From contig PGXU01000016.1 in assembly GCA_002839335.1 (NCBI GenBank), positions 1 to 64,000 of the forward strand: a stretch of DNA of 64,000 nt. The letters run 5' to 3'. Below are positions 1 through 9,158 of the stretch, in pieces. The number at the start of each line of letters is the position of its first letter. The first letter of the stretch is position 1. This DNA is from Spirochaetae bacterium HGW-Spirochaetae-4. GTDB lineage: Bacteria; Spirochaetota; Spirochaetia; Sphaerochaetales; Sphaerochaetaceae. The position numbers were made by a program, and so were the translations under genes. The notes under the pieces are model-generated. The model saw nothing but the letters and a program-made list of their open reading frames with translations, was not told where the DNA came from and searched no databases.

Positions 1-903
1 AATCCGGTGTTCTTTCCCGTGCCGGATGGGAAACTTTGGCTGATGTGGACTTCACAGGAATCGGGGAACCAGGATTCCGCGGTTGTGATGCGGAGAATTT
101 CCAGCGATGGGGGATATTCATGGGGCCCGATCGAACTCTTCATCGACACTCCGGGAACGTTTGTACGGCAACCTCCTGTGATTCTGGAGAATGGCGATTG
201 GCTGCTCACGGTGTTCTATTGTGTCCATGTGCCTGGACAGAAGTGGGTGGGCAACAAAGACTATAGTGCAGTGAAGATTTCCTCGGACCAAGGAAAGACC
301 TGGAAGGAAATCGTCGTTCCAGGAAGCTTGGGTTGCGTGCATATGAATATCATCGATTTGGGGGGCGGTTCGTTGGTCGCATTCTTTAGAAGTCGTTGGG
401 CCGACCATGTATATACCACCAGATCCCGGGATTGGGGAAAAACTTGGGATGCTGCGGAACCTACGGAATTGCCGAACAACAACTCGTCGATTCAAGTCTG
501 CCGATTGCAGAATGGGCATTTGGCGATGGTCTTCAACAATATGAATGCGGAAAACTGTACAGAGCGTCGTGTCTCGCTCTATGATGATATTGGCGAGGAC
601 GACACACCGGTGCAACCCGCAAAGGTTGAAGATCCTACCGCCAAGACCGCATTTTGGGGAGCTCCCAGGGCACCGTTGAGCATAGCTTTATCCCTTGACG
701 ATGGGAAATCGTGGCCTATTGTCAAAGACCTTGAAGTCGGTGATGGCTATTGTATGACAAACAATTCCAAGGAAGCGATCAACAGGGAGTATTCGTACCC
801 GTCGATCAAACAGTCGATCGATGGCAAGTTGCATATCACCTATACGTATTTTCGCCAGCGCATCAAATATGTTTGTATAGACGAATCCTGGATCCTCGGG
901 TAA
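1..903 (+). CDS. Sialidase-like (BNR repeat) protein, 5' end cut by window
   Basis: About 300 residues of a beta-propeller protein of the sialidase/neuraminidase superfamily. Four Asp-box motifs of the form SxDxGxxW are visible (SSDGGYSW, SSDQGKTW, SRDWGKTW, SLDDGKSW), one per propeller blade. The reading frame is open to the first base of the window, so the true start lies upstream and any signal peptide cannot be seen. Family members remove terminal sialic acid or act on related sugars; some have no hydrolase activity. Catalytic Arg residues cannot be assigned without an alignment, so substrate is unknown. The stop is at 901-903. Confidence 0.75.
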   Translation, partial: NPVFFPVPDGKLWLMWTSQESGNQDSAVVMRRISSDGGYSWGPIELFIDTPGTFVRQPPVILENGDWLLTVFYCVHVPGQKWVGNKDYSAVKISSDQGKTWKEIVVPGSLGCVHMNIIDLGGGSLVAFFRSRWADHVYTTRSRDWGKTWDAAEPTELPNNNSSIQVCRLQNGHLAMVFNNMNAENCTERRVSLYDDIGEDDTPVQPAKVEDPTAKTAFWGAPRAPLSIALSLDDGKSWPIVKDLEVGDGYCMTNNSKEAINREYSYPSIKQSIDGKLHITYTYFRQRIKYVCIDESWILG

Positions 904-946
904 TCCAAGTTCGAGCCAGTGGACCATACGGTATGTTTGGAACGTC

Positions 947-2308
947 TCAGTAGTAGTTGGACAGGAGTGCCAGCACGCCCGATATCAACAGGAGCATGCT
1001 GAAACCAAAGATACCGTGCATCCTGGTGCTGAGATACCACGAGGGATGCTTGGTCAAACCACCGGTAACCATGTTCGTCGCCGAGAATGGCGACAGCAGG
1101 ATGCCGATGGACCAACCGGCGATGAGGGTGAATCCGAACATGAACGGGGTGAGTCCCAATGCCTCGGGCGCTATGGAAACGACAAGTGCCGAACCGGCCA
1201 CGACCGGGTGCAACCCCATATGGACTGTGATGACGAAGACCATCATGATGCTGACAATGGCGAAAAAGGGGTACTCGGCGACATTGTTGGGCAACAGGTA
1301 CATGACCGCCGATTGGATACCCGCCAGCTCGAGGGTTTTTCCAAAGAAACCTGCCGCCGTCAGCAGGGCCACCTCGTTCTTCACATTCAGGATACGGACA
1401 TTGTAGTAGTCGGACATGCCGTTGCCGTACCGTTTCCATTTGTTCATCAGCAAGGCCATGAGGATAGGGTAGCCCAGTGAGACCACGGGAATGACCGATG
1501 TGACCGAGATATCGGAAACATAGTTCAGTACAACTATCAAAAGTATCGGAAGAACGGTAAGGACCACGATCATGATAATTTCATGCCAATTGGTTTGCAA
1601 GCCCATCTCTCCTTCGATACGATGTGCATCGGATCGTTTGAGTGAGACATATATCCACGCCATGCTGCATATGAAGAAGATCAGGGTAAGAAACAAGCCG
1701 ATCGGGATAAACCGCAACCAGGGGATATCGAGTGTGTAGGTGATGATCACCATGGAGGACCATACGGGGGACCAGAACCCTCCGGAAATCTGCCCGTGTA
1801 TCAAAGCCGACGTGAATTGCTTCTCGGCATTGTACAATTTGGAATTCTCATAGAAGAGCTGGAAAACCAATGGGATGGAGCCGATCAGGATTATCACTCC
1901 GAACAAATGGGTCAGAATCCATACCAGCATGCAGAAGGTCCAAGGGGAACGCAAATACTTCATGGCAAACCGTTTCAACTCGTCCTGGTAATTGCCGTAC
2001 CCGAAGGGGATATTGAGCATGGGGATGGTTATGAACAGAGCCGCCAATCCCGCATTTCGGGAAAATGCCTCAAGCCATAATGTTATGGGGATGCCGGTAG
2101 AGATCAAAATCACAAATGCTATGACTATGAGGGAGACCGAAACGATCCTGTTGGTTTTTGCCAAGGCAGGGAGGGTGAGGAGTACTGCCAGCAGGAGAAG
2201 TATCTGGCTGATGGAGCCCAGAATGGGAATCTGTAGAAACGTATTCGCCGCATATATGAGCGCATATGCCACCATGCTGATCTTTCGGATGTTGTTGTAC
2301 ATGAGCAT
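947..2308 (-). CDS. Multi-pass membrane transporter, family not identified
   Basis: A 453-residue protein, almost wholly made of hydrophobic segments (roughly 12), so an inner-membrane permease. The C-terminal half (glycine-rich 'HMGLHPVVAGSALV' and 'GWSIGILLSPFSATNMV') resembles the ion-transporter superfamily that includes gluconate and DUF401 permeases; that is an impression, not a motif match. The frame is open to 2494, but the start at 2308 is chosen because AGGGAG lies about 6 bases upstream of that ATG; an ATG at 2350 has no ribosome site. It lies downstream of, and on the same strand as, the RecQ-like gene with a 65-base gap. Substrate unknown. Confidence 0.7.
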   Translation of the reverse strand: MLMYNNIRKISMVAYALIYAANTFLQIPILGSISQILLLLAVLLTLPALAKTNRIVSVSLIVIAFVILISTGIPITLWLEAFSRNAGLAALFITIPMLNIPFGYGNYQDELKRFAMKYLRSPWTFCMLVWILTHLFGVIILIGSIPLVFQLFYENSKLYNAEKQFTSALIHGQISGGFWSPVWSSMVIITYTLDIPWLRFIPIGLFLTLIFFICSMAWIYVSLKRSDAHRIEGEMGLQTNWHEIIMIVVLTVLPILLIVVLNYVSDISVTSVIPVVSLGYPILMALLMNKWKRYGNGMSDYYNVRILNVKNEVALLTAAGFFGKTLELAGIQSAVMYLLPNNVAEYPFFAIVSIMMVFVITVHMGLHPVVAGSALVVSIAPEALGLTPFMFGFTLIAGWSIGILLSPFSATNMVTGGLTKHPSWYLSTRMHGIFGFSMLLLISGVLALLSNYY

Positions 2309-2373
2309 GAGCCACTCCCTGCGAAACGAAGGCTTTATGGATATGGACATTGTAAATCCAAACGGGAAAAGGC

Positions 2374-3906
2374 TCAAGTTGTTCTGCTGTATTTGGCCGA
2401 AATCCGGCCTTTCCACCACAATTTCCTGTGTTTGTTCAGTAGTCCTTGTTCGATGAGGGATTCGACCGCTTCCTTGATATCGTCGATCTTCCATGACTCC
2501 AATACACCGAAGAAGGGGTTTGCCTGGTCAATCCGACTGCAGTAGGGGGTGGCGCGCGTACCGGCCAGCACATGACTGGCTTCCTCACCCGTGAAGCGCA
2601 GTGGATACCAACGGCACAATGTGAGTATCTGCCTTGTTCCATCGGCCTCCTCAAGTACTGAATTGTCGCATACATCGCACCCGCTGCAGGTTTCGTTCTG
2701 GAAACCCATCAGATCCAACAACGCTTCACGGTAGCAGCGGGAATATTGACGGAAAGCGGAAACCAAGCGGTTGAAAGGACTACCGTCGTTTTCCTGTTTC
2801 GATCTGAGCCATTCCTCCCAACCCACCAGCACAATCGATTGTGCGGGGTTCCCGTCGCGGCCGGCACGTCCCGATTCCTGGAGAAAGGATTCGATATCAC
2901 CCGACAAGTCCAGGTGTAGGACTGTTCTGATCTGTTTCTTATCGACACCCATGCCGTATGCACTGGTCGAGAACAATATCGCTTCGGTACTTTCGTAGAA
3001 CCATGCTTCGGTCGCTTCCCGTTCCCGTCTATCCAAACCGGCATGGTAGTATCGGATGGGAAGCTCCGGCACGCGCCGTTTGAGCTCCCAGGCGAACGAC
3101 TCGCAACGTTTTCGTGTTGAGCAGAACACCACGACGGGCCTGGAGACCGCATGGCGGACCAACATCTCGAGGTCATGCATCTTAGCGATCGAAGGGACGA
3201 CACGATACGATATGTTCGGTCGGTCCGGGTCCCCTTTGACCAGATTCGGTGATTTGCCGTCGAAGAGTATATGGGTGATGCGTTCGATGATCCGTGGCGA
3301 TGCGGTCGCGGTGAATGCGGTGACCTGGTCCGGTTTGAGTCGCTTGATTATCCCCGACAGCTGCAGGTACGCCGGGCGGAACGTATCGCCCCATTGGGTG
3401 ACCGTATGCACTTCGTCTATCACCATGAGGGAGATGGGGAATCGGGAAAGCTTCTCCAATAGGCTCCTGTTATCGAGCGACTCGGGATTGGTGATGACGA
3501 ACCGTGCGGTGCCTGCCGCCAATTGGCTCCAAACCTTCTCGCGCTCCACCACACTCTGGCCACCGCGAAGGAATACCGCTGTAGCTCCCAGCGCTTCCAC
3601 ACGACGCCCCTGGTCGTTCATCAAGGAGAGGAGGGGATACACCACCACTGTCAAACCGGGCAACAGCAAGGCTGGAAGCATGAAACAGACACTTTTTCCA
3701 CTTCCAGTGGGGAGTACGACAATCTGGTTGCGGTGCGATACCCTCTTGCGTTGGTCCCCGTACAACCCGCCACGCTCCAGGATAGTTCGGATTACCAGCT
3801 CCTGGTACGGATACAACGACTGCAGGTGGAATTTCTGGCATGCGAGTCGATATACCCGCTCGTCGATCGGATCCAATTCGGTTTCATGATTTGTCGGTTT
3901 GTCCAT
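2374..3906 (-). CDS. recQ: RecQ-family ATP-dependent DNA helicase
   Basis: A 510-residue superfamily 2 helicase that unwinds DNA 3'-5' in recombination and replication-fork repair. Motif I (PTGSGKS, Lys71) and the DExH box (DEVH, about residues 164-167) are clear, followed by motif III (TATAS), motif V (STSAYGMGVDK) and motif VI (QESGRAGRDG). The zinc-binding cysteines of RecQ follow (CSGCDVCDN). No HRDC domain follows the zinc region, so it is a short RecQ. The open frame extends to 4167, but the ATG at 3906 gives the normal N-terminus and avoids the divergent small gene at 4076. The ribosome site at 3906 is weak. Confidence 0.88.
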   Translation of the reverse strand: MDKPTNHETELDPIDERVYRLACQKFHLQSLYPYQELVIRTILERGGLYGDQRKRVSHRNQIVVLPTGSGKSVCFMLPALLLPGLTVVVYPLLSLMNDQGRRVEALGATAVFLRGGQSVVEREKVWSQLAAGTARFVITNPESLDNRSLLEKLSRFPISLMVIDEVHTVTQWGDTFRPAYLQLSGIIKRLKPDQVTAFTATASPRIIERITHILFDGKSPNLVKGDPDRPNISYRVVPSIAKMHDLEMLVRHAVSRPVVVFCSTRKRCESFAWELKRRVPELPIRYYHAGLDRREREATEAWFYESTEAILFSTSAYGMGVDKKQIRTVLHLDLSGDIESFLQESGRAGRDGNPAQSIVLVGWEEWLRSKQENDGSPFNRLVSAFRQYSRCYREALLDLMGFQNETCSGCDVCDNSVLEEADGTRQILTLCRWYPLRFTGEEASHVLAGTRATPYCSRIDQANPFFGVLESWKIDDIKEAVESLIEQGLLNKHRKLWWKGRISAKYSRTT

Positions 3907-4075
3907 ACCCAATGTATCTCGGCTGAGGCGAAACCGCTTCAATTGAAACTTTTCCCCATGTGCAGGAAACAAACAGGGAAATATAAAATTGTTGTAATCC
4001 AATGCGAGTTTATTCCATTGAATTCTGGTGTATCCAAGGGGAGGAGGCGGGCATAAGAAATTTCGTTCTTGACTG

Positions 4076-4405
4076 GTGGGTGTGGTGGTATCTTTTTGTT
4101 TACTCATATTGGTTGCCATAGGTGTGTCTTGCGAGGATACCGTGAATTCGGAGGTGGAGGAAAACACGTATACGTATACCGTGAAGGATATGGCCGCAGA
4201 TCTGCAGTTGGTATTGTATAGGAAAATAGATACCGAGTTGGGTTATGACCTCGAGATGACCCCAGCAAATGAAGTCGATGGTCCCGGCAATGAATCGCTG
4301 GTATATGTCGTGTCAGATACGCTGCCGTACATCGATGTGTATATCCAAGTCGAGTCGCCAGTTGGTGCAGAGACCAGCTACTGGCTAGTGAAAACGGTCG
4401 AATAA
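4076..4405 (+). CDS. Small exported protein, possible lipoprotein
   Basis: A 109-residue protein with a hydrophobic N-terminus (VVVSFCLLILVAIGVSC) ending in a cysteine that could be a relaxed spirochaetal lipobox, then about 85 polar residues with no recognised domain. An in-frame stop lies at 4070, so the start must be one of the GTG codons at 4076, 4082 or 4085. A GGGGAGGAGG run lies upstream, but too far away to be ideal. It is divergent from the recQ-like gene and is followed by a 258-base gap. Function unknown; the signal-like N-terminus is the main reason to believe it is real. Confidence 0.5.
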   Translation: MGVVVSFCLLILVAIGVSCEDTVNSEVEENTYTYTVKDMAADLQLVLYRKIDTELGYDLEMTPANEVDGPGNESLVYVVSDTLPYIDVYIQVESPVGAETSYWLVKTVE

Positions 4406-4611
4406 GCTTTCCGATTCAATACCTTCCAGCGTATCAATACAAGAGAATCTCCAATTCTTTGACTCTGGTTTCAAAGCCAAAACCATGGTGCGGATACCTC
4501 TGTACAGAAATTGTTTTCCTTGCATCCAGTATAAAATCGTACTATGATTTGAACCAATGTTGTAGGTATTCTTTCTCGGCACAGATAGACCGTTGCAAGT
4601 CTATGGTGTGT

Positions 4612-4640
4612 TTGTGAAAGTTATATCAAAGTTATACAAT
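4612..4640 (+). promoter_or_regulatory. Putative sigma-70 promoter of the phosphonate operon
   Basis: TTGTGA (4612-4617) and TACAAT (4635-4640) are separated by 17 bases, just upstream of the AAGGAG ribosome site and ATG at 4664. It is the best promoter-like pair in the 258-base gap 4406-4663, which holds nothing else I recognise. Confidence 0.5.
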
Positions 4641-4663
4641 TTTTTTCAAAAAAGGAGAATCGT

Positions 4664-5650
4664 ATGAAGAAATTGTTCGTTGTATCCTTGCTGCTGCTTT
4701 TTGTTGCAACCTTCGCTTTTGGCGCAGGACAGCAGGAAGCTCCCGCAGTCGTCGAAGAGTGTACCAATAGGGGGTTGCTCGATTCGATGTATTGCGATGA
4801 GGACTTTGACCTGGTCGCCGACCTTCCGAAGGACGAGAGCCAGTGGATAAACCCCGATACGCTGATTTTCGCGTATACACCAGTCGAGGATCCAGCTGTG
4901 TACCAGGACATCTGGCAGCCGTTCCTTGACCACCTTGCGAAAGTCACCGGAAAGAAAGTTCGGTTCTTCTCCGTCGATTCATACGCTGCCCAGGTCGAGG
5001 CAATGCGCGCCGGACGTCTCCATATCGCCGGTATCTCGACCGGACCCACACCATTTGCGGTCAATCTGGCCGGATACGTTCCTTTCGCAATCATGGGTGG
5101 TGCGGACGGACAATTCGGTTATACACTGCAAGTCTATGTGCACGCCGACAGCGATCTGTACAAGCTTGAGGACATCAAGGGCAAGCGTGTCGCACATACC
5201 AGTCCCACATCTAACTCCGGAAACATGGCTCCATCGGCCCTGTTCCCCTCATTCGGTGTAACTCCCGGCGTGGATTACAAGATCGAATTCTCGGGTAGCC
5301 ATGAGAACTCAGCCCTTGGCGTCGTGGCGAAAGACTACGATGCGGCTCCAGTCGCCTCCGAAGTTGTCGACCGCATGGCCGAACGTGGCCTTTTCGATCC
5401 AAAAGACGTCAGGATCATTTTCGAAACCGATCCGTTCCCGACCACTTCCTATGGACATGCGAACAACCTGCATCCCGACTTGGTCGCAAAAATCAAGGAA
5501 GCCTTCTTTACCTTCCCGTTCGCAGGAACACCACTTGGCGACGAGTTCAAGGTTGATGGATTTATTCCTATAACATACTTGGACCAGTGGAAAGTTATCA
5601 GAACGATCAACGAAGCCAATAAGGTTCAATACACATTCGAAGGTCTGTAG
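4664..5650 (+). CDS. phnD: Phosphonate-type ABC transporter substrate-binding protein
   Basis: A 328-residue periplasmic binding protein of the PhnD/PtxB family, which captures phosphonate, phosphite or related phosphorus compounds. A signal peptide (residues 1 to about 20) ends in FGAGQQE. The mature part has family sequences such as 'FAYTPVEDPAVYQDIWQPF', 'GRLHIAGISTGPTPFAV' and 'GKRVAHTSPTSNSGNMAPSA', which lines the phosphonate site in relatives. AAGGAG precedes the ATG. It heads an operon with phnC, phnE1 and phnE2. A 12-bp hairpin separates it from phnC and may give it extra expression. No C-P lyase genes lie nearby, so the ligand is not certain. Confidence 0.88.
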   Translation: MKKLFVVSLLLLFVATFAFGAGQQEAPAVVEECTNRGLLDSMYCDEDFDLVADLPKDESQWINPDTLIFAYTPVEDPAVYQDIWQPFLDHLAKVTGKKVRFFSVDSYAAQVEAMRAGRLHIAGISTGPTPFAVNLAGYVPFAIMGGADGQFGYTLQVYVHADSDLYKLEDIKGKRVAHTSPTSNSGNMAPSALFPSFGVTPGVDYKIEFSGSHENSALGVVAKDYDAAPVASEVVDRMAERGLFDPKDVRIIFETDPFPTTSYGHANNLHPDLVAKIKEAFFTFPFAGTPLGDEFKVDGFIPITYLDQWKVIRTINEANKVQYTFEGL

Positions 5651-5680
5651 GATTTTCGTTGAAGATTGACGGTGTACAAC

Positions 5681-5712
5681 AAAACCGGTGCCGAAAGAGG
5701 GCACCGGTTTTA
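5681..5712 (+). terminator. Strong intra-operon hairpin between phnD and phnC
   Basis: AAAACCGGTGCC (5681-5692) pairs perfectly with GGCACCGGTTTT (5700-5711) across a 7-base loop. The stem ends in TTTTA, so it can act as a weak terminator or as a 3' mRNA stabiliser. It sits between the binding protein and the ATPase gene, a usual place for differential expression in ABC operons. Confidence 0.75.
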
Positions 5713-5739
5713 ACGGTTAACGAATGCGAGTGAGGAAAT

Positions 5740-6522
5740 ATGCTTGAAATTAAGAATCTGGTGAAGAGCTATGGCAATGGCGAACGGGTGCTGAAGGGGT
5801 TGAACTTCTCCACTGGAGACAAGAAGCTTACTGCTATTATTGGATCTTCGGGCGCCGGGAAGAGTACAATGTTGCGGTGCATCAACAGATTGGTGACTGC
5901 CGATTCCGGTGAGATACTACTCGATGGGGTCGATCTGTTGAAGTTGCGTGGCAAAAGCCTGCAGAATGCACGTAGGCAGATCGGAATGATCTTCCAGGGG
6001 TACAATCTGGTCGACCGGTTGACCGTCATGGAGAATGTCCTCTCGGGAAGACTTGGGTATGTCTCGTTGATGCAGGGTGTATTCAGGAAATTCCCGGCGG
6101 AAGATGTGGACCATGCATACCAGATGCTCAAACGTGTAGGTTTGTCCCAGTATATCAACAAACGCTGCGACGAGCTTTCAGGTGGTGAGCGCCAGAGGGT
6201 AGGTGCTGCCCGTGCATTGATGCAAAACCCCAGGATACTGTTGGCGGATGAACCGACAGCTTCGCTCGACCCGAAGACTTCGGAACTGATTATGGAACTC
6301 ATAGCCAATCTGGCTGAGGAAATGGACCTGCCGGTACTGATCAACTTGCATAATGTCGCCCAAGCAAAGCATTATGCGGCCAGGATCGTAGGCCTGAGGG
6401 ATGGCGTCATGGTATTCGATGGAAAACCTGACGAACTGACCAACGAGCATCTCGAACATATCTATACAGCCAAGGCGGAACTCAAGGAACAATTGGGACA
6501 CAAACCGAGGTCGAAAAGATGA
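5740..6522 (+). CDS. phnC: Phosphonate-type ABC transporter ATP-binding protein
   Basis: A 260-residue ABC ATPase that powers import with PhnE. Walker A is GSSGAGKST (Lys41), the signature is LSGGERQRVG, and Walker B is ILLADEPTASLDP, followed by the switch His in 'LINLHNVAQA'. Length and the 'MIFQGYNLVDRLTVMENVLSGRLG' stretch are typical of PhnC. The start ATG at 5740 follows GAGGAAAT. Its stop overlaps the start of phnE1 by the ATGA arrangement, so the two are translationally coupled. Confidence 0.92.
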   Translation: MLEIKNLVKSYGNGERVLKGLNFSTGDKKLTAIIGSSGAGKSTMLRCINRLVTADSGEILLDGVDLLKLRGKSLQNARRQIGMIFQGYNLVDRLTVMENVLSGRLGYVSLMQGVFRKFPAEDVDHAYQMLKRVGLSQYINKRCDELSGGERQRVGAARALMQNPRILLADEPTASLDPKTSELIMELIANLAEEMDLPVLINLHNVAQAKHYAARIVGLRDGVMVFDGKPDELTNEHLEHIYTAKAELKEQLGHKPRSKR

Positions 6523-7340
6523 AGCATGAAAACCAAGCGATTCCACTTGAGGACCATTACATCTGGAAAAAGCCGAGTTTTATCAGAAACCCATGGTTGC
6601 GGTATGGTCTGCTTCTTGTTTCCGCGGTCTATTTGATCTATGCATTCAGCACCTTGAGTCTTGATATCCAGCGGGTCATGCGGGGAATTCCCCGGGCCAT
6701 GCAGATATTCTCAAGCGCCATTCCTCCGAATTTTGCGGCGAGAGGGGAACTGATTGTCACCGGTTTCATCGAGAGCATCCAGATCACACTGGTTGCCACA
6801 GCGGCTGGAGTGCTGCTCAGTATTCCGTTCGGGTTCATGGCGGCGAAAAACATTTCGATACTTCCCGTCTATGCTCTGGGACGTGCGGTGATCATCATCT
6901 CCAGAAGCCTGCATCCTATCGTGCTTGGTGTGCTGTTTGTCAAAGCGGTCGGATTCGGTGCTTTCGCCGGTGTGCTCACATTGATCATCTATACGGTGGG
7001 ATTTGTCGGAAAACTGATCGCCGAAGCAATCGAAGAGATCAAGTATGGGCAAATCGAAGCAATCCGCTCTACGGGTGCCGGGTATTTCACCATTCTCGTC
7101 TATGCGGTATTTCCCCAGATCATGCCACGGTTGATCGGACTTTCCATGTATCAGCTCGATATCAACCTGAGGGCATCCGCTGTCATCGGTCTTGTCGGTG
7201 CGGGAGGTATCGGCAACACGTTGAATTCCGCATTCGGTAGATATGACTACGGAACCGCATCCGCGATCCTATTGGTCATGATCGCGATAATCTTGGTATT
7301 CGAGTACGTCAGCGGGAAACTGAGGAGGTTTACCAAATGA
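6519..7340 (+). CDS. phnE: Phosphonate-type ABC transporter permease 1
   Basis: A 273-residue inner-membrane permease of the PhnE family with about six membrane segments. The cytoplasmic coupling loop that contacts PhnC is visible as 'EAIEEIKYGQIEAIRSTGAGYFTI', and 'GLVGAGGIGNTL' is a PhnE hallmark. It overlaps phnC at its start (ATGA) and phnE2 at its end (ATGA). It is one half of the permease pair. Confidence 0.9.
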   Translation: MKHENQAIPLEDHYIWKKPSFIRNPWLRYGLLLVSAVYLIYAFSTLSLDIQRVMRGIPRAMQIFSSAIPPNFAARGELIVTGFIESIQITLVATAAGVLLSIPFGFMAAKNISILPVYALGRAVIIISRSLHPIVLGVLFVKAVGFGAFAGVLTLIIYTVGFVGKLIAEAIEEIKYGQIEAIRSTGAGYFTILVYAVFPQIMPRLIGLSMYQLDINLRASAVIGLVGAGGIGNTLNSAFGRYDYGTASAILLVMIAIILVFEYVSGKLRRFTK

Positions 7341-8164
7341 GTTCATTGACATCAGGCCCGCTGAAGGAATTGGGTAAGGAATCCTACCACTGGGAGCGTT
7401 TCACCGCGAAACAGCGGTTCTTGCGGTTCATAGCGTATCTTACGGTTGCAGTTCTCCTCTATTGGACTGTCAGCTCGATAGACATCTATTGGCCGTGGGT
7501 ATGGTCCGCACCGATAGAGATTCAGGATATGATCTCACGGATGATTCCACCAAATCCAGGTGCATTGCCGGAAATCATTCCAGCCCTCATCGAAACCATC
7601 AATATCGCAACCATCGGAACGGTGTTCGCCGTATTGATCTCTCTGCCCGTCGCCTATTTTGGAGCGAGCAATGTATCCCCCAACAAGGTCATGCTTTGGA
7701 TCGCCCGCGTGATAATCGTTTCCTCAAGATCGATCGATACCCTGATTTGGGCATTGCTCTTCGTGGCAATCCTGGGTCCTGGACCAATGGCCGGCGTCTT
7801 CGCAGTCACTTTTCGTGCCATCGGATTCCTCGCCAAGTTGATTGGTGAAAGTATCGAGGAAATGGATTGGGGTCCGGTCGAAGCCTTGCAGTCATCCGGG
7901 GCTTCCAAGGCGCATATCATAAGTTATGCGATCGTTCCACAAGTGCTACCGACATTCTGGGCAGTGACGATTCTTCGATGGGACATCAACATCCGTGAAT
8001 CCACAGTCCTGGGTATGGTGGGAGCCGGAGGAATCGGCATGTTGTTCCAGGTTGCCATCGACCTGTTCCGCTGGAGAGATGTCTCCATGGTATTGTTCTC
8101 AATTATCCTGGTCGTCCTGTTCGGCGAAATCGTCACGAGCATAGTGCGGAAAAAATTGATTTGA
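7337..8164 (+). CDS. phnE: Phosphonate-type ABC transporter permease 2
   Basis: A 275-residue paralogue of the preceding permease, with the matching coupling loop 'ESIEEMDWGPVEALQSSGASKAHI' and 'GMVGAGGIGMLF'. The two permeases probably form a heterodimer in the membrane, as in other phnCDEE operons. It is the last gene of the operon; a clean rho-independent terminator follows 16 bases after its stop. Confidence 0.9.
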   Translation: MSSLTSGPLKELGKESYHWERFTAKQRFLRFIAYLTVAVLLYWTVSSIDIYWPWVWSAPIEIQDMISRMIPPNPGALPEIIPALIETINIATIGTVFAVLISLPVAYFGASNVSPNKVMLWIARVIIVSSRSIDTLIWALLFVAILGPGPMAGVFAVTFRAIGFLAKLIGESIEEMDWGPVEALQSSGASKAHIISYAIVPQVLPTFWAVTILRWDINIRESTVLGMVGAGGIGMLFQVAIDLFRWRDVSMVLFSIILVVLFGEIVTSIVRKKLI

Positions 8165-8180
8165 CGAAGCGATAGCATTT

Positions 8181-8210
8181 CCTGCCACGGATTCTACGTG
8201 GCAGGTTTTT
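8181..8210 (+). terminator. Rho-independent terminator of the phn operon
   Basis: CCTGCCACG (8181-8189) pairs with CGTGGCAGG (8197-8205) across a 7-base loop and is followed by TTTTT. It lies between convergent genes and ends the phnD-C-E-E transcript. Confidence 0.9.
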
Positions 8211-8220
8211 CATACCCTTT

Positions 8221-9120
8221 TCATGCCCGTTTGGAATAGAAGAACAATACCGCAAGCGATATGACCACCATCCCGAGCACACTGTAGAGGTCGGGCGAGT
8301 CGTTTGCCATTATGATCCAACTCAAGGCTGCCCCAATGACAGGATTGAGGAATTTCATCATGTTCAATTCCGAGATTCGGACCTCGGGACGTTGGATGAG
8401 GTTGTACCAGATGGAAAACCCTACCGCTGAAACGAAACTGAGCCACAAGAGGCTGAAATAGAATTCCGGTGGTTGGTTGAAGTTGAACATGCCTTCTATC
8501 GGTATCGAGATGATGAACAAGATCGAACCTCCAATGAAAATCTGGGCTGCATTGAGTTTCATCGGATCATAGGGGACAACGTTCTTTTTCAGAACGACTT
8601 GCAATACGGACTCGGAGATTGCGGACAACAGGAGCAGTCCGATTCCAAGCACCTGCAATTTCCCCGTTTCGGTCGAGGGGGCCCTGCTCACACTGATGAT
8701 GACTATGCCACCAATAGCGGCCAGCAGACTTAGTATCTTCCTCCCATTGAGATGGTCGTTGTGCATGAACACGTGTGCAGTCACTGCGGAGAATAGTGGT
8801 ATGGACCCGATGATGATCGCCGCGATCGAAGCCGGCACCTGGTCTATTCCATAGTAGTAGAGGGCGTAGAATAGGGCGGTCTGGAGAATGGATGTCTTGA
8901 ATACCAGTTTCCAATGTTTGACCGTATGTTTGACAAGCCCCTTGGGATCACGTATGAAACTCGCCAGCAGAATACCGGCGAGCATGAAGCGTATACCTGC
9001 GAAAGCGAACGGCGTGGTATAATCGAGACCCCGTTTCACAAAGACAAAAGCTGTCGACCAAAGAATGACTGGGATCAATGCGATGAGGTAGGTTTTTCTC
9101 ATGCCTTTGAATATAAGCAT
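8221..9120 (-). CDS. EamA/DMT-family metabolite exporter
   Basis: A 299-residue protein with ten predicted membrane segments arranged as two EamA repeats (each beginning near 'ALIPVILWSTAFVFVKRGL' and 'LGIGLLLLSAISESVLQVVLKK'). The family moves amino acids, nucleosides or other metabolites across the inner membrane, usually outward; the substrate cannot be told from sequence. The start at 9120 is chosen for the AAAGGGA ribosome site about 8 bases upstream; ATG at 9102 is the alternative. It is 38 bases downstream of an aldo/keto reductase on the same strand, so they are probably cotranscribed. Confidence 0.88.
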   Translation of the reverse strand: MLIFKGMRKTYLIALIPVILWSTAFVFVKRGLDYTTPFAFAGIRFMLAGILLASFIRDPKGLVKHTVKHWKLVFKTSILQTALFYALYYYGIDQVPASIAAIIIGSIPLFSAVTAHVFMHNDHLNGRKILSLLAAIGGIVIISVSRAPSTETGKLQVLGIGLLLLSAISESVLQVVLKKNVVPYDPMKLNAAQIFIGGSILFIISIPIEGMFNFNQPPEFYFSLLWLSFVSAVGFSIWYNLIQRPEVRISELNMMKFLNPVIGAALSWIIMANDSPDLYSVLGMVVISLAVLFFYSKRA

Positions 9121-9158
9121 CTTCGTGTCCCTTTGCAAGGACGATTATCGATACTCGA

